Shown piece by piece: positions 14,492-21,682 of a stretch of 25,099 nt of DNA. Source of the stretch: Bacillota bacterium (GTDB lineage Bacteria; Bacillota; Clostridia; Acetivibrionales; DSM-1351); assembly GCA_023392075.1 (NCBI GenBank), contig JAEVZU010000014.1, positions 1 to 25,099 on the forward strand, in the 5' to 3' direction. The position numbers and the translations under genes are program-made. Within the stretch, counting starts at the first letter, position 1, and every line of letters begins with the position of its first letter. The notes beneath the pieces were generated by a model. That model worked only from the letters and a program-made list of their open reading frames with translations, did no database searches and was not told the DNA's origin.

Positions 14492-15067
14492 TTAATCAAC
14501 TTTTATTACGCCTTCTTTAAACACAGCATTGATTCTATTAAGTGAAATATCTCCGAATGTACCGGAAGCACCGCTTGTTATTTCGGTTACTCCATTTTTG
14601 GCATTTTCCTTAATTTTAAAACTTATATTTGTAATCACTCCCGGTTTTGTTATGGAGTCCTTTCCGTCATTACTGCATGTAAAAAGAAAACTGACGGTGC
14701 CGGTTTCAGCATTGATCATATAATCAAAATCAGCGCCGCTCACAAGAGCATCTCCCGGTTTTACTTCGGCAACTTCAAGGATACCGGTGTCATATTTTAT
14801 ATTGAAATTAAAGCTTCCGATGCCTTTTTCGGGAACAGTATTCACAGTGACGGGAATAGTTACGGCAGAACCGGCTGTTCCGTCTCCTGAACCGATTGCA
14901 ATTTCCGATTCTCCGCCTGAAGCTTTGGTGCCGGTTACAGCTGCCGGTTGAGTTACCGTGGAAGCAGGAACACCTGCAGTTTCCGATGCGGACATATAAT
15001 TAACTCCAAAAATCGTTAATACACTAATACAAATAATTATCAAAATTACTAATAATGTTTTTTTCAT
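14492..15067 (-). CDS. orfX: OrfX: membrane-anchored single-cohesin protein
   Basis: The start is ATG at 15067, with GGGAGG six bases upstream in the duplicated leader; the longer frame to 15151 merely reads through that leader. The 191-residue protein has a lysine pair and a hydrophobic segment (about 4-23) with no clear signal-peptidase site. A Ser/Thr/Ala/Pro-rich linker follows (about 26-54), then one cohesin domain (about 55-191: AGSAVTIPVTV, FNFNIKYDTGILEV, GTVSFLFTCSNDG, ITNISFKI). It has no dockerin. OrfXp of R. cellulolyticum is a membrane protein with one cohesin in the same place, thought to hold enzymes at the cell surface before or during cellulosome assembly. That role is known only for the orthologue and is inferred here. 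Confidence 0.9.
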   Translation of the reverse strand: MKKTLLVILIIICISVLTIFGVNYMSASETAGVPASTVTQPAAVTGTKASGGESEIAIGSGDGTAGSAVTIPVTVNTVPEKGIGSFNFNIKYDTGILEVAEVKPGDALVSGADFDYMINAETGTVSFLFTCSNDGKDSITKPGVITNISFKIKENAKNGVTEITSGASGTFGDISLNRINAVFKEGVIKVD

Positions 15068-15130
15068 ATTAACCTCCCAAGCCATGAATGGCTTTGAGCC
15101 GCATAGCGGCCACAAAACAGTTATGAAATT
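15068..15130 (-). promoter_or_regulatory. Two-hairpin 5' leader, copy B (before orfX)
   Basis: On the minus strand it starts AATTTCATAACTGTTTTG, then a hairpin (GCCGC-TAT-GCGGC), then a second hairpin (AAGCCAT-TC-ATGGCTT), then GGGAGG just before the orfX ATG. It is the twin of 4246-4309. Base changes between copies are mostly in loops. The first stem is one pair longer in this copy. Confidence 0.6.
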
Positions 15131-15211
15131 TGTCACTACCATTTCCGGCAAAGGGCAAAAAAATTTGCTATTACCATATTAGTCAAAATGTTTTTCAGTA
15201 ATGAAGGACAA

Positions 15212-15251
15212 GAACTATAGAAGTCCAAATACACAAGAACTTCTATAGTTC
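15212..15251 (-). promoter_or_regulatory. 13-bp intergenic hairpin after cel9E
   Basis: GAACTATAGAAGT (15212-15224) and ACTTCTATAGTTC (15239-15251) are perfect inverted repeats with a 14-base loop. The hairpin begins 17 bases after the cel9E stop codon. No T-run follows on the minus strand, so it is not a typical terminator. It is a candidate 3' stabilising or processing stem-loop. Confidence 0.6.
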
Positions 15252-15268
15252 AATATCCTTACCCTAAA

Positions 15269-17908
15269 CTAGCTCTCTGCAGGGAATTTAGTGATCATAC
15301 CCAGCAGATACTGCTTATATATTGCATAATCAACCGCATCAATGGAATTGTCCGCATTCAGATCGGCCGCTCCAAGGTCAATACCTGTTGAATCCTGAAT
15401 CAGCAGATACTTCTTTAATGCTGCGAAATCCAAAGCATCCTTTGCCCCATCTTTATTCAAGTCGCCATAGCTTATTGTTGAAGAACCACCTATCTTCGGA
15501 CCCTGCTCATCAAGGTATGCGCTTATCCATGCGAGAGGAGCATTCCAGTTGATGGTTATTTCATTTGTCGACCATGATTCGATATTATCCATAAAGGATT
15601 TTTCAGCCGGTCTTACACCCGGCTTCCAGCCCGAACCCTTAACCCAGGGGTCCTGCAAACCGGAGTTTGGACCACCTGACAGGCATCCTGGAGGTGCCTT
15701 CGGGAAAGTGTTGTCGGCCTGGTATGCCCAGAAACGGTGGTGCGGATTTTCCAACGGATTTTCGCCATAGCCTGTTACATAGCTCTGGACATTCGGGTTA
15801 CGACCCAGGATATAATCCATGGCGGTAACCGCGCCGTTGATATACTTTTTGTTTTGTCTGTTGCTGAATTCATAAGCGTAAGACATTACAATTGCCTCAT
15901 TGACAATAAATGAATTTGATCCCCATGGGAAGCCGGTAACAGTGGAACCGTCAAAAGGAGAAGAAATTACTTTTTCTTCAATGGGTACACCGTAGCCCTG
16001 AGCATTTTCTATAGAAATAAACTTATCTGCCGCAGCCTGTATATTGGCTCTGGCTGTAGCAACATCAGCGGCAGGTAGATTGCTTGGCACAAGAGCAAGT
16101 GTTATTGTACCCAAACCTGCCGTATTTCCCCAGTCAAATGCACCTGTAAGCCCATTGGCTTCGCCGCCCACTAATTCAGTAGGCATTTTAAGGTAATGGG
16201 GGGAACTCTTGATATAATTCAAATACTTTGCATTACCGGTAGTGGCATATAATTCAGAGGCTGCCCAGTAGAAATCATCCAGAACATAATCATCTCCGTA
16301 AGCACCGCCTCCGGGTCCCTGCTCCATGGTTGCATAAATTGCAGGATGTGCTACAGCTGCATCCCATGCGGTTTCGGCAGCTGTAAGACATTTAGTTGCG
16401 AAAGCTGCATCATACTGTTTCCAGAGACGTGAACCCTGTGCAGCTATGGCTGCCAGATTTAATGTAGCCGCAGTACTTGGAGGCTGCAGATAACGCTTCA
16501 TTGTATCCTGGTCGGGACGTACAGCCAGAGCGGTCCAGCGCTCGTCATGCGCTTTGTGGTGTGCCATACCTGCCAGTTCGTTGCCGGCCGGTACCTGCAT
16601 ATTCAACAGGGTTTTTAAATTGTAACGTGTTTCATCAAGTATATCCGGCCAGCCATTTCCGCTTTCAGGTATATTTAAAGTACTGTCTGCGAAAGGAGCA
16701 ACAGCGGTATTACCATTTAAGAATAATGCACGCTCATATGAATTCATTACTGTCCATGTCGATATACCGCCGTTTACCACATATTTTCCGTGGTCACCTG
16801 CATCGTACCAGCCGCCGGTAACATCCAGGGAATAATTTGCCTTGTAATCCTTTGTTGGATCAGGCTGGAGGATGTCACTCGTATGTCCTGCCGGACGAGC
16901 CCATTGCGACTGGTCACAGTAGGGCAGCTTTATCTCTATGGCACTTCTGTTATGGTAGAAATACTTCATGGCATCATATTTCATTTTTGTATAGATGTCA
17001 TTGCCGATATTAAAAGGCAAACTTTCCAGCGGGGTTGCATCAGCAGAAGTAACTTTCACCTTGTAGCCGGTCCCCGGAGTGGTATAGGATGAAAAATCAA
17101 TGATGTGAACCTTGTCACCCGATGCGTGATCAGCACCCTTGACGGTTGATTGTCCCTGTGCAACAGCAGTACCCTGACTGTTGGCTAGCGTCCAGTTCAC
17201 AGGAGTTGTTGAACTTGATATTAAAGTTGCAACTTTGGCTGAATTGGGATAAAATCCCTCCTGGTTTAAACGGACAGCATTGGTGGGTTCGGGAATATCA
17301 TCCGGATACCCTTTGAATTGAGGATCCTTGACATAAATTTCATCAAAAGTAAAAGTAGTTGCCTGGTAATTTTCGGGCGAAACAGTATTTTTTTCCGGAG
17401 CAAGGTGGAAAGCAAATTCACAATTGCTCTTTGTGCCCTTGTTCATTGTAAAGGTTTGCGTTACAGTTTTTGGTACATTGGCCTTCAATTCAAGGAAATG
17501 CCATTGCTGATCCAGATTCCAATATTCATCATATGGATCTCCCTGATCGCCTATTTTGGGGTAGATTTTGCAGTCCCTGCTGGCAGTGACAGTGAACTGT
17601 ACGGTGTAAGTATGTCCCTGCTCGATGGTAAGACCTCTGTGACGGAACTGTAAATCCCATCTCTCTCCCGTCCCTAACGGTCCGATTTTTTCGCATTTTA
17701 TTACATACTTGCCTTGGTCTGTGATTTCAAAACTTGCCTTTGCAGGGTAGGATTCGACCACATGCCACGGAAGGCCTACGTTGTTGTCGAAGGTGTGGTT
17801 TCTGATAATATCTCCTGCACCAACCAGTGCGAATGCAGAGGAACTAAAAAAAACAGACAGCAGAAATACCAGTGCGAGAACCATCGCAACTTTGTTGAAA
17901 AACCTCAT
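15269..17908 (-). CDS. cel9E: CBM4-Ig-GH9-dockerin cellulase (Cel9E)
   Basis: This 879-residue secreted enzyme has a signal peptide (about 1-27) and an N-terminal CBM4/9 module (about 30-200: FDNNVGLPWHV, WDLQFRHRGLTI, FTFDEIYV). An Ig-like GH9 N-terminal domain follows (about 208-302, starting AVRLNQEGFYP), then the GH9 catalytic domain (about 305-803) and a type I dockerin (about 814-876). Catalytic signatures are WYDAGDHGKYVVNGG (DAGDH at 369-373), NPHHRFW (722-725) and STNEITINWNAPL with Glu783. The architecture and the place between cel9G and orfX match Cel9E of R. cellulolyticum, a large subunit with cellobiohydrolase-like activity. The start is ATG at 17908 with GGAGGT upstream. A GC-rich hairpin (17943-17970) precedes it and another follows (15212-15251). 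Confidence 0.95.
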   Translation of the reverse strand: MRFFNKVAMVLALVFLLSVFFSSSAFALVGAGDIIRNHTFDNNVGLPWHVVESYPAKASFEITDQGKYVIKCEKIGPLGTGERWDLQFRHRGLTIEQGHTYTVQFTVTASRDCKIYPKIGDQGDPYDEYWNLDQQWHFLELKANVPKTVTQTFTMNKGTKSNCEFAFHLAPEKNTVSPENYQATTFTFDEIYVKDPQFKGYPDDIPEPTNAVRLNQEGFYPNSAKVATLISSSTTPVNWTLANSQGTAVAQGQSTVKGADHASGDKVHIIDFSSYTTPGTGYKVKVTSADATPLESLPFNIGNDIYTKMKYDAMKYFYHNRSAIEIKLPYCDQSQWARPAGHTSDILQPDPTKDYKANYSLDVTGGWYDAGDHGKYVVNGGISTWTVMNSYERALFLNGNTAVAPFADSTLNIPESGNGWPDILDETRYNLKTLLNMQVPAGNELAGMAHHKAHDERWTALAVRPDQDTMKRYLQPPSTAATLNLAAIAAQGSRLWKQYDAAFATKCLTAAETAWDAAVAHPAIYATMEQGPGGGAYGDDYVLDDFYWAASELYATTGNAKYLNYIKSSPHYLKMPTELVGGEANGLTGAFDWGNTAGLGTITLALVPSNLPAADVATARANIQAAADKFISIENAQGYGVPIEEKVISSPFDGSTVTGFPWGSNSFIVNEAIVMSYAYEFSNRQNKKYINGAVTAMDYILGRNPNVQSYVTGYGENPLENPHHRFWAYQADNTFPKAPPGCLSGGPNSGLQDPWVKGSGWKPGVRPAEKSFMDNIESWSTNEITINWNAPLAWISAYLDEQGPKIGGSSTISYGDLNKDGAKDALDFAALKKYLLIQDSTGIDLGAADLNADNSIDAVDYAIYKQYLLGMITKFPAES

Positions 17909-17942
17909 TGTCTTTACCTCCTATTTTTTGTTATTTTTACTG

Positions 17943-17970
17943 CCCGGCCGGCATATATCATGCCGGCCCG
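17943..17970 (-). promoter_or_regulatory. GC-rich intergenic hairpin between cel9G and cel9E
   Basis: GGCCGGCAT (17946-17954) pairs perfectly with ATGCCGGCC (17960-17968) around a 5-base loop, with two more G-C pairs outside a single mismatch. It begins about 23 bases after the cel9G stop codon. There is no T-run on the minus strand, so it looks like a stability or processing stem-loop rather than a terminator. Confidence 0.65.
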
Positions 17971-17991
17971 GACTTTAAAACTGTATTACAT

Positions 17992-20139
17992 TTAGCTTGC
18001 AAGCAACTTTTGCTTAAGCAGAGCAAAGTCAAGAGCATCTTTGCTTCCGTCGCTGTTTAAATCAAGAACTATATTTGCGTTAGGAATTGAATCCTCCTTT
18101 AACGATCCCAGCAAGTACTGTCTGTAAAGTGCAAAGTCAATAGCATCTACATTTTTGTCATTGTTCAAATCACCCGGTATAAAATCTCCGCCACCGCCTT
18201 TTGGAGGTTCAGTGCCGAAGATTTTCACACCATTGTCATAAACAGGTATGTTTTGAACGGTATCTACAGTACTTCCGGTTGGTATATCCTTGAATGAAAA
18301 GTCATTTTTAGGATCCCAATAGCTTGTCCCCTGCGGTGCTGAAATCCTGAACTGTACTTCTCTTCTGCAGGCGGATTGGCCGCCGGGGTATATGTTTTCA
18401 CCAGCTAAATCAACATTTACATAATAAATGTTTTTTGAGGTATCCCAGGGCAGGACCTTTGAAACTTTAATGTTACCCTCTGCGTAATTAGAGTTGGTTA
18501 CAAGACTTAACGGGTCTATATTGGCTGCAACAATTTCAGACAAATCCATAAAATACTTAAATGACAATTTGTCTGTTACCCTTGCAGGCCACCCGGTCTG
18601 ATTGTATACCAGTGCCTTGATTTCGGTATAATTCTGACCGCTTGAATTTATACCTGCTTTTATGATTACTTCATCATTGGATTTGGCTTCAATAGCCTTA
18701 AAGTTTGGAATGGGAGTTCCTCCATACTGGTCATAGAGTTTTGCCAAAGCACCTGTAAATCCGGCATTATAGTCACAGGCCACCTCATTATTTACATAAT
18801 TGCTGATTTCATCGGTATAACCGTCACTGCTGTCAGGTCCTCCGGCAAGCGCTCCATAAAGCGTATGCCTGTGATTGGCAGGAGAATTCATCTGATCGGT
18901 CCAGGAACTGTGAGCGGTTCTATGATGAGGATGCTGCGGCGGATTCTGTCCAAAGCCAACAACATAGCTTCTTCCGGTACTGCCAAGGGCATAATCCACC
19001 TGTTTTTTCAAAAAGTCTTTGTATACAGATGCTTTTGAAGGCGTACAACCTTCCCACTCGGCATAGACACCGGCTAAAAAGGCCTGGGTGGTTGAGTGCC
19101 TCAAGGAACCCCATTGTGTCAGCCATGCAAGACCTTTAGGTGAATAAGTGATCTTTTGGCCGTTTACTCCGGTTGTCCAATAATCCAGATTCATTTCGAT
19201 GCTATCCTTGTAAATCTGCTTGTTTGTTATCCTTGCAAGCAGAAGTTCCGCACCGTAGTGAACATCGTCCCAGCACTGTCCCCATTTGTATGAGATGGTA
19301 TCTGTCTGAGGTTCCTTTCCCCAGCTTGGAACATATGATTCGGCCTTGTCCAGATATGAACTGTCATTTGTAGCAAGATATATCCAGACAGCCGCCCAGG
19401 AAAGATCGTCATAAAAGCTTCCTGAGGTATAGAAACCGGATGCGGCTGTATAACCTGCATCACTCTTTGTTCTGTCGGCCAGCGCAAATAACTCTTTTGC
19501 ATGCTTCAGGCACTTTTCGGCATAGGCAGGATCGCTATCCTTAAATACGGCCGCTGCTGCTGCCAGCGAGGCTGCTGTTTCGGCACATACTGCCGATCCG
19601 GGTTTTGAAGCATCTACTCGGTAAGAAGGCCTGGCCATCTGCATTACTTCTGCCGGACCCCACCAGGAGTGATCCTTTCCGCCATCGCCGACCTGATAGT
19701 AATACACATCTGCCGAGGGATGACATTTAATAAAGTAGTCATTTGCCCATCTTATGGCATCTATAATATATTTTGTCTGACCGCTCCTGTCATAGGCATC
19801 CTTATCCTCATATACCGACCAGGCAAGCATTGAAGCCGTGTACGACATTGGCAGATTGAATTTAACATGATCACCTGCGTCATACCAGCCTCCTGTAAGG
19901 TCCAGCCCTACATCAGAGCCATCCTTCAGTCCGGAATCACCTCTCCAGTTATCTCTCTTGTCGGCCGGAAGTACTCCGGAACGCTGAAACTCGTAAAACA
20001 TAATTGATTTCTGCAAAGCTTCCCCATAGTTATAGGTTGGGGCTGCGAAGGCAACGCTTTGCGGTATTACCGAAGCCATGACGGAAAATGTCAGGGCAAA
20101 TCCTGCCAATTTCCTTAGTTTGCTTTTAATATTGATCAT
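17992..20139 (-). CDS. cel9G: GH9-CBM3c-dockerin endoglucanase (Cel9G)
   Basis: The start chosen is ATG at 20139, eight bases after TAGGAG; the GTG at 20148 abuts that site. The 715-residue protein has a signal peptide (about 1-33), a GH9 domain (about 36-470: GGWYDAGDHVKFNLP with DAGDH at 87-91, HPHHR at 403-407, NNEVACDYNAG with Glu452), a CBM3c module (about 479-645, ending KIFGTEP), a short glycine-rich linker, and a type I dockerin (about 655-715; GDLNNDKNVDAID and DLNSDGSKDALD). Domain order, length and place between cel8C and cel9E match Cel9G of R. cellulolyticum. The first recognition pair is Ala-Ile and the second Ala-Leu, the reverse of most dockerins here. Its stop is followed by a strong hairpin. 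It lies 31 bases after cel8C. Confidence 0.94.
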   Translation of the reverse strand: MINIKSKLRKLAGFALTFSVMASVIPQSVAFAAPTYNYGEALQKSIMFYEFQRSGVLPADKRDNWRGDSGLKDGSDVGLDLTGGWYDAGDHVKFNLPMSYTASMLAWSVYEDKDAYDRSGQTKYIIDAIRWANDYFIKCHPSADVYYYQVGDGGKDHSWWGPAEVMQMARPSYRVDASKPGSAVCAETAASLAAAAAVFKDSDPAYAEKCLKHAKELFALADRTKSDAGYTAASGFYTSGSFYDDLSWAAVWIYLATNDSSYLDKAESYVPSWGKEPQTDTISYKWGQCWDDVHYGAELLLARITNKQIYKDSIEMNLDYWTTGVNGQKITYSPKGLAWLTQWGSLRHSTTQAFLAGVYAEWEGCTPSKASVYKDFLKKQVDYALGSTGRSYVVGFGQNPPQHPHHRTAHSSWTDQMNSPANHRHTLYGALAGGPDSSDGYTDEISNYVNNEVACDYNAGFTGALAKLYDQYGGTPIPNFKAIEAKSNDEVIIKAGINSSGQNYTEIKALVYNQTGWPARVTDKLSFKYFMDLSEIVAANIDPLSLVTNSNYAEGNIKVSKVLPWDTSKNIYYVNVDLAGENIYPGGQSACRREVQFRISAPQGTSYWDPKNDFSFKDIPTGSTVDTVQNIPVYDNGVKIFGTEPPKGGGGDFIPGDLNNDKNVDAIDFALYRQYLLGSLKEDSIPNANIVLDLNSDGSKDALDFALLKQKLLAS

Positions 20140-20170
20140 ATATATCACTCCTAGAAAAGTTTAACATCCA

Positions 20171-21550
20171 TTAATTAAGAAGCTTTACTTTCAGCAGTGC
20201 AATATCAATTGCATCTATGCTGCCGTCATTGTTCATATCAGCATTTGATACATTTATATTGCTGAATGTCTGAGTAAGAACTGCCTTCTTTAATTCGGCA
20301 AAATCCAATGCGTCAACGGAATTATCATTGTTGACATCACCTTTTAATGCTGTTTGTGGGCTGTATTTGTACAGATTTGGGAAGTTGCCGGTAGTATACA
20401 GAAGCACCATCAATCTCAATGAATTACCATAATAAGTGTAGTTTCCTGTGTCTTCAACTCTTATACACTCATTATAAATGCTCCTGGCATACGCAGCGTC
20501 CTCACCTGTCAGTGCGGATGCCGCACAACAGCTCACAAAGGTTGCTGAGTGGTTGGAACTTATCTGACTTCCTGAGATTGTGTATCCGTCCTTTATATTT
20601 GAAACACCTATGTTCTTAAAAAAGTTGGATATCTGATCACAATTTGTCTTAGCTTTCGGAGTTCCATACCAGCTGTAATCAATAGCAGTTCTCCACTGAT
20701 AACGGATGGCGTCATATTTAAAATCATAACCCCGTCCGCTTGCCTGTGAACCGGTTGCAGTGCACCAGTCGGGAACGAGCCCTGTATTGCTGTTTTTAGC
20801 CCTGTCAACAATCTCATAACACTTGTCGGCTACGTTGTTCCACGCAGAGTTGCCTGTAAAATCGGCAAAAATTCTATACCACGCCGGAGCAAAATAGGAA
20901 GGGTTGGTGCAGTTTGAACCGCCGAAAGTGTCCCCGGGTTTCAACACGTAGGTGCCTTGTTCAACCATTTTGGAAAAAATCCTGCCTATGTAGTCTTTTG
21001 CTTCGGATTCATATGGAATTGACCCGCTTGAGCCCCATTTTTTATGTGCAAATACGAGGGCTACGGCAATATCCTCATCTGCGTCGGTTGCAGCTCCGAC
21101 ACCGTCTGTACCCGCAATATTTCCGTTGGAGTCAATGTGCCAGGACATTAAGCCGTTTGAGTTTAAAAAAACTTTTACATATCTGTATAGATCATCAAAC
21201 AGCTGTTGTTCTCCGAAATAAACCGCAAGAATCATGCCATATCCAAGGCCTTCCGAAACTGTATCGAAGTTTGTAGAGGCATCTCTTTGAACCCTTTTAT
21301 AGCCCCTTGCTCCGCTTGTTGTTATCCGCTCATTCTTCCACTGTTCCCATTCGGCCAGCAGCAGCTGATCGGCAGTTGTCTGGTTGTCTGCCAAAGAGCT
21401 GAAAGTACCGAAAGGATATTTGGAATCATACGGAAAAGGCATATTATCAGTCGCTGCACTTGCTGTCATGGATGCCGAAACTACATTAAGTGAAAGCAGT
21501 GAAGCAATAAAAAGAGCCTTAATTCTTTTATACTTAAATTTTTTGATCAT
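20171..21550 (-). CDS. cel8C: GH8 endoglucanase with dockerin (Cel8C)
   Basis: The start chosen is ATG at 21550 (MIKKFKYKRIKALF), which begins a good signal peptide (about 1-33). The open frame continues to 21658, but that part reads through an intergenic hairpin. The Shine-Dalgarno site is weak (AAGGT). The 459-residue protein has a GH8 (alpha/alpha)6-barrel domain (about 37-395) and a type I dockerin (about 402-459; GDVNNDNSVDALD and DMNNDGSIDAID). GH8 hallmarks are VSEGLGYGM with the proton donor Glu100 and ATDADEDIAVAL (154-165), the conserved acidic stretch in the substrate cleft. It has no CBM. It matches Cel8C of R. cellulolyticum in family, size and place after cel48F. Confidence 0.94.
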   Translation of the reverse strand: MIKKFKYKRIKALFIASLLSLNVVSASMTASAATDNMPFPYDSKYPFGTFSSLADNQTTADQLLLAEWEQWKNERITTSGARGYKRVQRDASTNFDTVSEGLGYGMILAVYFGEQQLFDDLYRYVKVFLNSNGLMSWHIDSNGNIAGTDGVGAATDADEDIAVALVFAHKKWGSSGSIPYESEAKDYIGRIFSKMVEQGTYVLKPGDTFGGSNCTNPSYFAPAWYRIFADFTGNSAWNNVADKCYEIVDRAKNSNTGLVPDWCTATGSQASGRGYDFKYDAIRYQWRTAIDYSWYGTPKAKTNCDQISNFFKNIGVSNIKDGYTISGSQISSNHSATFVSCCAASALTGEDAAYARSIYNECIRVEDTGNYTYYGNSLRLMVLLYTTGNFPNLYKYSPQTALKGDVNNDNSVDALDFAELKKAVLTQTFSNINVSNADMNNDGSIDAIDIALLKVKLLN

Positions 21551-21593
21551 GCTTTTATACCTTAAACCTTTATTTATTCGTTTTATCTTTGTA

Positions 21594-21654
21594 GCCCATA
21601 AGTCCGGATAGTATAAGAGATCATTTTCACATACATGTCCGGACTTTAATGGGC
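21594..21654 (-). promoter_or_regulatory. Long intergenic hairpin between cel48F and cel8C
   Basis: AAGTCCGGA (21600-21608) pairs with TCCGGACTT (21638-21646), and GCCCAT (21594-21599) with ATGGGC (21649-21654) extends the stem across a small bulge. The loop is 29 bases. It starts about 28 bases after the cel48F stop codon. There is no downstream T-run on the minus strand. It is a candidate 3' stabilising or processing stem-loop for the cel48F message. Confidence 0.65.
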
Positions 21655-21682
21655 ACAATTTAGCTGTTTATGGGTAATAAAT

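Noticed and set aside
4246..15130. Two-hairpin leaders as guanidine-II (mini-ykkC) or c-di-GMP riboswitches
   Set aside because: Mini-ykkC needs two hairpins with ACGR loops, and these loops are TAT/CTAAT and TC/AAC. The conserved core of the c-di-GMP-I class is also absent.
14492..15151. Longer start for orfX at 15151
   Set aside because: The extra 28 codons are the duplicated leader and its hairpins. The Shine-Dalgarno site lies before 15067, where a normal hydrophobic N-terminus begins.
20171..21658. Longer start for cel8C at 21658
   Set aside because: The added 36 codons cover the intergenic hairpin and precede the signal peptide. The ATG at 21550 begins a standard signal sequence.
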